A DNA stretch of 24,325 bases, taken from the IMG/VR virus record IMGVR_UViG_3300032308_001587, positions 1 to 24,325 of that record, one strand, 5' to 3'. This document shows positions 12,712 through 21,000 of the stretch, piece by piece. The first letter of the stretch is position 1; the number at the start of each line of letters is the position of its first letter. The notes under the pieces are model-generated. The model ran no database searches. It was not told the origin of the DNA and worked only from the letters and a program-made list of their open reading frames with translations. Source of the stretch: a virus. Both the position numbers and the translations under genes were made by a program.

Positions 12712-13341
12712 ATGGACAAAGAAATACTTGAGGAAAAAGTTTACTATTACACAAACGTAATAGAAGACCCTGCAAAGCTTGTTGAGGCAATTGAAAATGA
12801 CAACAAGGATGCTTGGGGAGAGTGGGCTGCTTGTAGTGGTCAGCACTATGTCTATGGCTCAGATAAGACTATTGCTTTGACTCCAGGCTTAGATGAAAAA
12901 AATAAGTATATCTACGAAACACTACAAAAAGCATTTGATGTTGTAGCAAGAGATTATGCTAAAGCCCAAGGAATTACAGAAGAGCCAAAGCTTTTCCCAC
13001 AGTATCCAATTAAAAAGTATCAACCAGGCACTTACATGGGAGCACACTTTGATCAGCAAGAGGGTGATGAAAGACTCAAGGTTTCTTTTGTTATGTACCT
13101 AAATGATGACTACGAAGGTGGAGAAATATCTTTCACTATTGCTTCACCAGATGGTGTTTTACAAAACGCAAGCCCAGCATCAGATTTTGCAGAAGCAGAA
13201 AAGAATAAAAACTATACTTTTGCTGTGAAACCAAAAGCAGGAAGCGTTATTGTCTTTCCTCCATCACCACCATATCATCATACTGCTCACTTGGTCAAGA
13301 GTGGTGAAAAGATTATGGTTCCACAACACTGGATTCATTAA
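12712..13341 (+). CDS. 2OG-Fe(II) dioxygenase (P4H-type), copy 7
   Basis: 209 residues. Iron ligands H112-F-D114 (GAHFDQQ) and probably H190 (in PPYHHTAH, where H189 and H193 are alternatives); K200 is ten residues after H190. Core LNDDYEGGEIS (130-140). An insert of about 25 residues, SPDGVLQNASPASDFAEAEK, lies between core strands. AAGGAGAT before the ATG is the best ribosome site in the operon. It ends one base before the dehydrogenase start. Confidence 0.8.
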   Translation: MDKEILEEKVYYYTNVIEDPAKLVEAIENDNKDAWGEWAACSGQHYVYGSDKTIALTPGLDEKNKYIYETLQKAFDVVARDYAKAQGITEEPKLFPQYPIKKYQPGTYMGAHFDQQEGDERLKVSFVMYLNDDYEGGEISFTIASPDGVLQNASPASDFAEAEKNKNYTFAVKPKAGSVIVFPPSPPYHHTAHLVKSGEKIMVPQHWIH

Positions 13342-13342
13342 T

Positions 13343-14011
13343 TTGAAAACAGCAATAGTCACGGGGGCTAGCAAGGGCGTTGGCTATGCTACAGTTAAGC
13401 TTTTGTCTGAAAATGGATATAAGGTAATTGCTGTATCAAGAAACCTGTCAAAGGTTAATGAGCTTATATCTGACAATGTTGAGACGTATCAGTTAGACAT
13501 CACAAGTGAGTCTCAGATTAAAGATTTTGCTGAAAAGTATAAGGACATAACCCTAGACCTGCTTGTAAACAATGCAGGTGGAGGATCAGGTCCTACCTTT
13601 ATTATTAATGAGACAATGGATAATTTTAGAAGGGCATATGATATAAATGTATCAGGCCCAATGTATCTTTCTCAACTTTTTGTTCCATGCATGAAAAGGT
13701 CTAAGTCACCAACCATTATATTTGTAAGCTCACTAGGAGGCAAGGTGCCATATCGTAGTGGAGGTAACTATATAAATGCTAAAAGAGGAATGATGGCCTT
13801 GGTTGATACAATGAGGCTAGAGTTCCCTGAGCATGGAATTAAAATAACTGAAATATGTCCAGGAACAATTGACACACAAGTAGAAAAGCGTGAGATAGCA
13901 TTAACCGCTGAAGATCTTGCAGAGTCTATTAGATGGGTTTCAGAGCTGCCAAGCCACTTCAATATTAATCATATTGAAATGAACCACATAAGCAGCAACA
14001 AATTTTCTTAG
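13343..14011 (+). CDS. short-chain dehydrogenase/reductase
   Basis: 222 residues, a complete classical SDR. It has the NAD(P)-binding TGASKGVG (7-14), NNAG (76-79), N102, catalytic S129 or S130, Y143-x-x-x-K147 and PGTIDT (173-178). SRN after the second strand (32-34) suggests NADPH. SDRs oxidise or reduce alcohol/ketone groups, so this one could act on a hydroxyl group made by the oxygenases, on a sugar, or on a host metabolite. The start is TTG at 13343, one base after the previous stop; the frame is open to 13250, but that extra part overlaps the oxygenase and is not SDR-like. It is the last gene of the operon and meets the lysozyme gene tail to tail with 2 bp between. Confidence 0.8.
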   Translation: MKTAIVTGASKGVGYATVKLLSENGYKVIAVSRNLSKVNELISDNVETYQLDITSESQIKDFAEKYKDITLDLLVNNAGGGSGPTFIINETMDNFRRAYDINVSGPMYLSQLFVPCMKRSKSPTIIFVSSLGGKVPYRSGGNYINAKRGMMALVDTMRLEFPEHGIKITEICPGTIDTQVEKREIALTAEDLAESIRWVSELPSHFNINHIEMNHISSNKFS

Positions 14012-14013
14012 AT

Positions 14014-14586
14014 TTAGGAAGGAAACCTAGTCATCCAAACCTTAGTCTTTGGAGTAATTCCATGCCAAGCAGACCAGTTCTTTCCACCATTACTCATATG
14101 ATATGCAACCTGTGCATTAATAACAGGGTTTAACAGCTCACTGTTAAAGTTTATGCCAAACTTATCTTGACGAACTTCTTTTAGCATTCCAAGCATATTG
14201 ATTTGGAATATACCGTAAGAGTTGTCACCAGTCTTAACGTTGCCATTAAAAGCTAGTGGACGGCCATTAGACTCTTTCTTAGCTACCGCCCAAGCCTTTA
14301 CTAGGCCCTGGCCACGAAAACCAACGGCATGCAAAAGCTCCTTTAGCTGACGATCTGTAAGACTAGCAGCATCTTGATATTTATGTAGAACATCTAAGTT
14401 CTTTTTTACTGCTACCAAACTTTTAGGCTTAGAAACCAAAAAAACCGCCTTGGCGGTTGAAGGTTCAGCTACAGCTGGTTTGCTTAGATTATTTTCAGTA
14501 CTTAAAGCATTAGCTGCATTACTTAGTGGTGCAATAAGCCCAAGTGCAGCAAGGATTCCAATCCAAATCTTTTTATCTCTTCTCAT
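14014..14586 (-). CDS. secreted lysozyme-like transglycosylase
   Basis: 190 residues. MRRDKKIWIGILAALGLIAP with ANA at 27 is a signal peptide, so the enzyme is exported. The domain at about 95-180 is a goose-type lysozyme/soluble lytic transglycosylase fold: AKKESNGRP with E105 as the likely acid catalyst, NSYGIFQIN (122-130), NAQVAYHMSNGG and W171/W174. It would cut the glycan chains of peptidoglycan. It might serve lysis, or host wall opening as a tail-associated enzyme. GGAGG before the ATG at 14586 is the ribosome site. It is a lone minus-strand gene between plus-strand operons. A perfect terminator-like hairpin lies in codons 43-50. Confidence 0.8.
   Translation of the reverse strand: MRRDKKIWIGILAALGLIAPLSNAANALSTENNLSKPAVAEPSTAKAVFLVSKPKSLVAVKKNLDVLHKYQDAASLTDRQLKELLHAVGFRGQGLVKAWAVAKKESNGRPLAFNGNVKTGDNSYGIFQINMLGMLKEVRQDKFGINFNSELLNPVINAQVAYHMSNGGKNWSAWHGITPKTKVWMTRFPS
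14438..14458 (-). terminator. terminator-like hairpin inside the lysozyme gene
   Basis: On the minus strand AACCGCC-AA-GGCGGTT (14458-14443) is a perfect palindrome run into TTTTTTT (14444-14438). It falls about 130 nt after the start codon and between the signal peptide and the catalytic domain. The codons used (ACC GCC AAG GCG) are GC-rich for this genome, which suggests selection for the structure. Confidence 0.6.
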
Positions 14587-14612
14587 AATAATAACCTCCT
14601 AGAGACTAAAGA

Positions 14613-14646
14613 TGCTACCCGTTGGTAGCACTATCTAAGTATAACA
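14613..14646 (-). promoter_or_regulatory. TGTTATACTTAG promoter with 5' stem-loop (lysozyme)
   Basis: On the minus strand TGT-TATACT (14646-14638) is an extended -10 box with a predicted start near 14631. From 14630 to 14613 lies TGCTACC-AACG-GGTAGCA, a perfect 7-bp stem, which would be the first thing in the mRNA. The ribosome site follows at about 14599. Confidence 0.6.
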
Positions 14647-14713
14647 TGAAATTGACCCAAAAGGCAACTTTTTCTAATATTTTTTTAAACTATTTTATTT
14701 GTTGTTTTCATCG

Positions 14714-14728
14714 TGGTATAATATAAAA
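14714..14728 (+). promoter_or_regulatory. leaderless promoter of the second BppU-like gene
   Basis: TGG-TATAAT (14714-14722) ends 6 nt before the ATG at 14729. No ribosome site. Confidence 0.5.
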
Positions 14729-15142
14729 ATGGCTACATTTAGAGGACAAGCATCTACATACGATATTGGTGAAAGACCACCATTCGTAAATTGGACTTTT
14801 GTTAAGGGTGACACAGCAGCATTTAAGGTTTATTTAACTGATGACGCTAAAGTACCTTTAGTTATCCCTGACTGGAATATTTCTATGCAGATAAAGCGTC
14901 CTACTACAAGCCCAGTAGTTCCTGGCCAAATAACAGATACAGCAACTTTGCTTTTAACTTTAACACCACTTCAAGATGCAGACGATCTTGTTGGAGAATT
15001 CACAGTTTCTTTAGCAGCAAGCCAAACTGCAACTCTTCAAACCAATGATATTTTTGATATTGAAGTTTCACTTCCAGGAGATGCAATAGTTTGGACGGTA
15101 GCTCAAGGCAAACTTATTGTCCTTGAGGATGTAACTGCATAA
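14729..15142 (+). CDS. BppU-like phage structural protein (copy 2)
   Basis: 137 residues. The skeleton matches the gene at 4410: W-T-F-V-K-G-D-T (20-27), a D-D pair, I-x-DW, and the closing VWT-x4-G-x-x-x-VL-x-D-VT. This fits an N-terminal beta-sandwich as in phage baseplate or fibre-attachment proteins. An upstream TTG (14699) keeps the frame open but would precede the promoter, so ATG 14729 (MATFRGQAST) is preferred. It starts a second adhesion set and overlaps the next gene by TAATG, as copy 1 does. Confidence 0.6.
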   Translation: MATFRGQASTYDIGERPPFVNWTFVKGDTAAFKVYLTDDAKVPLVIPDWNISMQIKRPTTSPVVPGQITDTATLLLTLTPLQDADDLVGEFTVSLAASQTATLQTNDIFDIEVSLPGDAIVWTVAQGKLIVLEDVTA

Positions 15143-15366
15143 TGTCTACTGTTAAGATTTATGAAGACAGGCCAGTATTTACAAAAAAAATTGAACAAGA
15201 TTTTGCAATTAGAACAAGCATTAGTGCTCCAAGCAAGAATGTAGTCATAAACTCTACACTACCGTTTAGAATTAGACTAACAGCAATTCGTATTGAAGCA
15301 GGTGGAGCAAACGCAGTTCCACCTATTCCACTTCAAATTATTGGCTACAGTAATTATATACTTTAA
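15142..15366 (+). CDS. small structural protein, unknown function
   Basis: 74 residues, ATG overlapping the preceding stop. It begins MSTVKIYEDRPVFTKKIEQ, then is rich in short beta strands (NVVINSTLPFRIRLTAIRIEA) and ends VPPIPLQIIGYSNYIL. No family recognised. It holds the same place after a BppU-like gene as the 28-residue gene at 4811 and is probably a fibre adaptor or connector. Confidence 0.6.
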   Translation: MSTVKIYEDRPVFTKKIEQDFAIRTSISAPSKNVVINSTLPFRIRLTAIRIEAGGANAVPPIPLQIIGYSNYIL

Positions 15367-15374
15367 TATAAATA

Positions 15375-15389
15375 TGCTATAATTAGGAC
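15375..15389 (+). promoter_or_regulatory. leaderless promoter of the 15390 gene
   Basis: TGC-TATAAT (15375-15383) ends 6 nt before the ATG at 15390. No ribosome site. Confidence 0.5.
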
Positions 15390-15836
15390 ATGGCTAAGCT
15401 CCCAATCAGCACAATAAAGTCAACATTTCAAACAGGTGATCGTCCTACACAGACAGATTATGAAAACCTAATTGACACTACCTCTGCTCAGTCAACAGAC
15501 TTAGGTTCTGCAGGTAATAATGAAAATACTGTTAACGGTATTGAATCAGCAACGGTAATTGATAATTTTGATGCCACAACATGGCGCATGGTCAAATACA
15601 TAATCTCCATCAAAAAGACAACTGCTGGAGACAATAAGTTCTACGCAACAGAAATGACAATTTTGGTTGACGGTACAGATGTATCAGTCAGCGAATATGG
15701 AACAATAGACAATGATGGGAATATTGGCACCATTAGCGTCTCTAGGGTGGCGAATACAGTAAATCTTTCTGTAACGCCAGCAGTGGGTATTACGCCTATA
15801 ACCGTACGATTTGCTCGTATGGGTTTAAAGGCATAA
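15390..15836 (+). CDS. tail fibre-associated protein with shared C-terminal domain
   Basis: 148 residues. The N-terminus (AKLPISTIKSTFQTGDRPTQTDYENLID) has the look of a fibre-attachment segment. Residues about 60-148 form a beta domain (W-R-x-x-KY-x-I-x-I..., LVDGTDVSVSEYGTIDNDG, NTVNLSVTP) that also ends the 15855 protein (EYLVKVAY..., LTLDSSDNIAVTEYGIVGTNG, NNVQLLVDT). Domains with the EYG-T/I signature close many tail fibres of aquatic phages and probably serve in trimer assembly or receptor contact. Likely a baseplate or fibre-network component. Confidence 0.6.
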   Translation: MAKLPISTIKSTFQTGDRPTQTDYENLIDTTSAQSTDLGSAGNNENTVNGIESATVIDNFDATTWRMVKYIISIKKTTAGDNKFYATEMTILVDGTDVSVSEYGTIDNDGNIGTISVSRVANTVNLSVTPAVGITPITVRFARMGLKA

Positions 15837-15854
15837 CCAACAAGGAGATAAAAA

Positions 15855-17531
15855 ATGGCAACAGTAAATAAAAACTTTAAAGTAAAGAATGGTCTTGTCG
15901 TTGATGGTGCAACAGCTACCGTTGGCGGATTTGATGTTCTTACAAAGAAGCAAGCAGACCAAGACTACATTGTTAGTCTTATTGGCGGAACAGCCACATC
16001 TGCTAACGAAGCAAACAAGGTTGTAAAGCGTGATTCTAATGGAAACTTTGCTGCTGGAACAATCACAGCAAATCTAACAGGAAACGTAACAGGTAACGTA
16101 ACAGGTAACGTAACTGGTACAGTATCAGACATTTCAAACCATGACACAGGCGATCTTGCAGAGGGTACAAACAAGTACTTTACTGATGCTCGTGCAGTAA
16201 CTGCTAACACTGGTCTTTGGGATACAATTGGTGCAGCAGCAGCAGCTGAACAAGCAGCAAATGATTACACTAATGACAGAGAAGCAGCAATTACAAATGC
16301 ATACGAAGCATACGCAGATCAAGCAGAAGTAGATGCCAAGGCATACACAGACACCCGTGAAGGTGCAATTACAACTGCCTATCAAGGATATGCAGATCAA
16401 GCAGAAACAGATGCAAAGGCTTACACAGATACTCGTGAAGGCGCAATTACAACTGCTTACCAAAACTATGCAGATCAGGCTGAAGTAGATGCTAAAGCCT
16501 ATGCTGATCAAAAGGTGTCAGCTCTTGTAGATGGTGCACCAGAACTTCTTAACACTCTGAACGAGTTAGCATTTGCAATCAATGATGATGCTTCGTTTGC
16601 TTCAACAATTGGAACATCAATTGGTCAGAAGGTAGCTAAGTCTGGCGATACAATGACTGGACTTCTTGTACTTTCAGCAGATCCATCAGCAAACCTTGGT
16701 GCAGCAACAAAACAATATGTTGATGCAGCAGAATCAGATGCAGTCACAACAGCAAATGCTTACACAGATGGCCGTGAAACAGCAATCACAACTGCTTACC
16801 AAAACTATGCTAACACAGCAGAATCAGATGCAGTAACCACAGCAAATGCTTATACAGATGGTAGAGAAACTGCAATTACAACTGCTTACCAAGCATACGC
16901 TGACCAAGCAGAACTAGATGCTAAGGCATATGCAGATGCACTTACAACATCTGATGTAGCAGAAGGAACAGCACAGTACTTCACAGATGCTCGTGCTAAG
17001 TCTTCAGCAGCAGCACTTTTGACTGGTGCTTCACTTACAAATATTACAATTACAGGAACAGGTGCAGGACTTACTATTACCGCAGAAAACGGTGTAGCAG
17101 ATTCTAATACTGACCAACTTGTAGAAGGTACAACAAATAAGTACTTTACAGCACAGAGAGCAGTAGATGCTCTTGAAGCAGTTGTTCCAAACTTTACAGC
17201 AGTTGAGTTAAACTCAGTTGCTAAGCAGGTTGCAGCAACTCTATCAGCACCAACAGCAGGAGTTCAGATAGCACACGCTTTTGCAAAGGCTGAATATCGT
17301 TCAGCAGAATACCTTGTAAAGGTTGCTTACACAACACACACTGAAATTTCAAAGGTTCTTCTAACACTTGATTCTTCAGACAATATTGCAGTCACAGAGT
17401 ACGGCATTGTAGGAACTAACGGTTCACTATCAGCAATCTCTGCAACAGTATCAGGAAACAATGTACAGCTGTTAGTAGACACAGAGTACAATGATTCAAC
17501 AGTTACTGTTGTAGGAACACTAGTAGCTTAA
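15855..17531 (+). CDS. tail fibre protein with coiled-coil repeats
   Basis: 558 residues. It opens with VNKNFKVKNGLVVDG, shared with the 17552 gene, and three TGNV repeats. Five helical repeats of about 25 residues follow (A-I-T-T-A-Y-Q-x-Y-A-D-Q-A-E-x-D-A-K-A-Y), interrupted by a beta segment with APELLNTLNELAFAINDD and TMTGLLVLSADPSANLGAATKQYVD, both known in phage fibres. The C-terminal 105 residues are the EYG-type domain also present in the 15390 protein. AAGGAGAT is the ribosome site. It should form a long trimeric fibre. Confidence 0.75.
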   Translation: MATVNKNFKVKNGLVVDGATATVGGFDVLTKKQADQDYIVSLIGGTATSANEANKVVKRDSNGNFAAGTITANLTGNVTGNVTGNVTGTVSDISNHDTGDLAEGTNKYFTDARAVTANTGLWDTIGAAAAAEQAANDYTNDREAAITNAYEAYADQAEVDAKAYTDTREGAITTAYQGYADQAETDAKAYTDTREGAITTAYQNYADQAEVDAKAYADQKVSALVDGAPELLNTLNELAFAINDDASFASTIGTSIGQKVAKSGDTMTGLLVLSADPSANLGAATKQYVDAAESDAVTTANAYTDGRETAITTAYQNYANTAESDAVTTANAYTDGRETAITTAYQAYADQAELDAKAYADALTTSDVAEGTAQYFTDARAKSSAAALLTGASLTNITITGTGAGLTITAENGVADSNTDQLVEGTTNKYFTAQRAVDALEAVVPNFTAVELNSVAKQVAATLSAPTAGVQIAHAFAKAEYRSAEYLVKVAYTTHTEISKVLLTLDSSDNIAVTEYGIVGTNGSLSAISATVSGNNVQLLVDTEYNDSTVTVVGTLVA

Positions 17532-17551
17532 TCTAACAGAGGAGAAACCAA

Positions 17552-18010
17552 GTGTCAACGAATAGCAAAGATTTTAAAGTCAAAAATGGGCTAATCGTTG
17601 GCCTTGGTGGATCCTTTGGTGGAACAGTAACTGTAGGAACACCAACAAGCCCAAGCCATGCGGTAACAAAGCAATATGTTGATAACCTAGCTGGAGCACC
17701 ATCTATTCCAGTTTCAGATACTCCTCCACAATCTCCTTTAAATGGTAATTTGTGGTTTGACAATGTAACACAAAGAGTTCATGTCTATTATGACGGTCAA
17801 TGGTTAGCAATTGCAACTCTTGAAGATGCAGAAGTTCTTCAAGATCACATCCATGACACTTCAATTGATGGAAATGGATTAATTGTTAGTACTTTTATTT
17901 CTGGTGGATCTTATGATGAGCCAGGAGTTTTAGTAAGTGCAGGAAGCTATAACACAACATCCTGGGAATACACCTGGGATGGAGGAACGGCAACAGATAA
18001 CTTTAACTAA
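17552..18010 (+). CDS. small fibre protein, GTG start
   Basis: 152 residues from GTG 17552, chosen because AGAGGAGAAA stands just upstream. Residues 5-14 (SKDFKVKNGL) match the N-terminus of the 15855 fibre, so both may dock at the same site. AVTKQYVDNLAG is a fibre-type motif, and GNLWFDNVTQRVHVYYDGQW resembles short beta modules at fibre ends. The tail, SGGSYDEPG...SWEYTWDGG, may be a receptor tip. Perhaps an accessory fibre or an alternative tip. Confidence 0.65.
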   Translation: MSTNSKDFKVKNGLIVGLGGSFGGTVTVGTPTSPSHAVTKQYVDNLAGAPSIPVSDTPPQSPLNGNLWFDNVTQRVHVYYDGQWLAIATLEDAEVLQDHIHDTSIDGNGLIVSTFISGGSYDEPGVLVSAGSYNTTSWEYTWDGGTATDNFN

Positions 18011-18015
18011 TTATC

Positions 18016-18050
18016 TGTTATAATACTATTATATACCACCAAGGGAGAGC
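18016..18050 (+). promoter_or_regulatory. promoter and ribosome site of the large fibre gene
   Basis: TGT-TATAAT (18016-18024) gives a predicted start near 18031 and a leader of about 25 nt with AAGGGAGAG before the ATG at 18056. The same type of -10 box as the leaderless set but with a true leader. Confidence 0.5.
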
Positions 18051-18055
18051 AATAA

Positions 18056-21000
18056 ATGGCAACAAGAATGCAACAGCGTAAAGGAACCGCTGCACAATGG
18101 ATTTCTACTAACTCAGGTCAAGGACCAGTTCTCAATGCTGGTGAAATTGGCTTTGAAATAGACACTAACAAATTTAAAATTGGTGACGGTATAAATCACT
18201 GGATTAACCTAGTATACTTTACTGATTCTGCATCAGCTCTTGCAGCAATTAATGGATTAATAGATTCTGCACCTGCTGCACTAAATACCCTTAATGAGCT
18301 TGCAGCTGCTATCAATGATGACCCTGCATTCTTTACAACAATTGCTACTAACTTAACTAATCACCAAAACGATACAACTGCTATTCACGGAATTGCAGAT
18401 ACAAGCCTACTGGTTACAACAACTGGAACACAAACACTAACTAACAAGACCATTACTTCTCCAGCAGGACTAGTAAAGGCAGACGTTGGTCTTGGTAACG
18501 TAGATAATACCTCAGATGCCAATAAGCCAGTTTCAACTGCTACACAAGCTGCCCTTGATCTTAAGGCAAACTCTTCTGCAATTACAGAGCTAGCACAAGA
18601 TGCTGTAAATACAGCAATTGTTGCTGGTACAGGATTAGACAAGGTATATGATGATGCAGCTAATACTATTACCCTTGATATTGATTCAACAGTAGCAACT
18701 AAGACATATGCAGACAGTGCTGTAACAACACACAATGATGATACTACAAACGTTCACGGCATCGCAAATACAGCAGACCTTGCTACACAAGATTATGTTA
18801 CAGATGCAATAGCAAACTCTGCAGCTGATTATCCAGATCTTGCTGGAGATGGACTTGTTTGGGATGGTGTTAATCAAACATTTGATGTTAATAACACAAT
18901 TGCAAGATTAGATTCCCCTACATTTACAGGAACAGTTTCAGGCATTACTAAGTCAATGGTTGGCCTTGGATCTGTAGATAACACATCAGATGCTAATAAG
19001 CAAATTTCAACAGCAGCACAAGCAGCTCTTGACCTAAAGGCACCTATTAATTCTCCTACTTTTACAGGAACAGTTGCTGGTATAACAAAGGCAATGGTTG
19101 GACTTTCAGAAGCTCAGAATACATCAGATTACAATAAGCCAATTTCAGCAGCTACTCAGACAGCACTTGACTTAAAGTCTCCTTTAGCATCACCTACATT
19201 TACAGGAACAGTAACACTTCCTGCTCTTACAGCAACTGGCAACGTTGTTGTAGAAGGAGATTTAACAGTTAATGGAAATAACTTTGCAGCATCAGCAACC
19301 TCTATTACAATTGAAGACAACATGGTTCAGCTTGCTCACCAAAATGCATCAAACACAGTTGACCTTGGTATCATAGTTGGATATAATGATGGAGCAGCTA
19401 AGCATGCAGGCCTCGTAAGAGACGTATCTGATGCTAAGTGGAAGTTATTCAAGGGTGTAACAACAGAACCTTCAACAACAGTTGACTTTACACAAGGATC
19501 ACTTGATGATCTTGCAGTAGCTGGCTTTACAGCATCTTCTGCAACAATTGGAGATGTTTCAAACACAGAGCTTCAATATCTTAATGGAGTAAATGCAAAT
19601 ATTCAAGATCAACTTAATGCAAAGATTAATGCTGCAGCAGCAGCATCTACATACGCTCCAATAGCAGCTCCAACGTTTACAGGTACAGTTTCAGGTATCA
19701 CTAAGTCTATGGTTGGTTTAGGAAATGTAGATAATACTTCAGATGCAAACAAGCCAATTTCTAGTGCTACTCAGGCTGCACTTGATACTAAGCTTGCTTC
19801 AGCAACAGCTGCAACTACTTACGCACCAATCGCCTCACCTACCTTTACTGGTACAGTTGCAGGAATCACAAAATCAATGGTTGGACTTGGAAACGTAGAT
19901 AATACAACTGATGCTGATAAGCCAGTATCTACTGCTACTCAAACAGCATTAGACGCTAAGCTTTCATCTTCAACAGCAGCTACAACTTATGCGCCAATCG
20001 CCTCACCTACCTTTACTGGAACAGTTTCTGGTGTTACAAAGGCTCACGTAGGTTTAGGTTCAGTTGACAATACTGCAGATACAGCAAAACCAGTATCTAC
20101 AGCACAGCAAACTGCACTAGATCTTAAAGCACCACTTAACTCCCCAACATTTACTGGAACAGTTGCAGGTATTACAAAGAATATGGTTGGTCTAGGTAAT
20201 GTTGACAATACAACAGATGCAGGAAAGCCAGTTTCAACAGCTACACAAACAGCTTTAGATCTTAAGGCTCCACTAGCTTCTCCAACATTTACTGGAACTG
20301 TAGCTGGTATTACAAAGTCAATGGTAGGACTTAGCGAAGTAGACAATACTTCAGACGCTAACAAGCCAGTTTCTACTGCTACATCAAATGCTTTGGATCT
20401 TAAGGCTCCACTAAATTCTCCAACATTTACAGGAACAGTTTCAGGTGTAACAAAAGCACACGTAGGCCTAGGCAACGTAGATAATACTTCAGATTCTGCA
20501 AAGCCTGTATCAACTGCTACTCAGACAGCACTTGATGCTAAGCTTGCCTCTGCTACAGCAGCAACAACTTATGAAACAATTACTAACGTAGCACTAAAGG
20601 CACCTTTAGCATCACCAGCACTTACTGGTGTACCAACTGCCCCAACAGCAGCAGCTAATACAAACACAACTCAAATTGCAACAACTGCTTACGTACAAAC
20701 AGAAATCGCAGACTTAATTGCATCTGCACCTGGAGCACTAGATACTCTTGATGAGTTGGCAGCTGCCCTTGGTGATGATGCCAACTATGCAGCTACTATC
20801 ACAACAGCACTTGCTGCTAAGGCTCCACTAGCATCACCTACCTTCACTGGTACTGTTTCTGGTATAACTAAGTCTATGGTAGGTCTTGCAAACGTTGATA
20901 ATACAACTGATGCTGCAAAGCCTGTGTCAACAGCAACTCAAACAGCACTTGACCTTAAGGCTCCTTTAGCTAATCCAACATTTACTGGCACAGTTGCTGG

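Noticed and set aside
13250-13342. Upstream start for the dehydrogenase
   Set aside because: The His- and Trp-rich extension is the out-of-frame reading of the last oxygenase; SDR homology starts at the TTG at 13343.
16134-16511. Minus-strand Cys/Ile-rich frame opposite the 15855 fibre
   Set aside because: Composition is the mirror of the Ala/Thr/Tyr repeat codons on the plus strand; no start signals.
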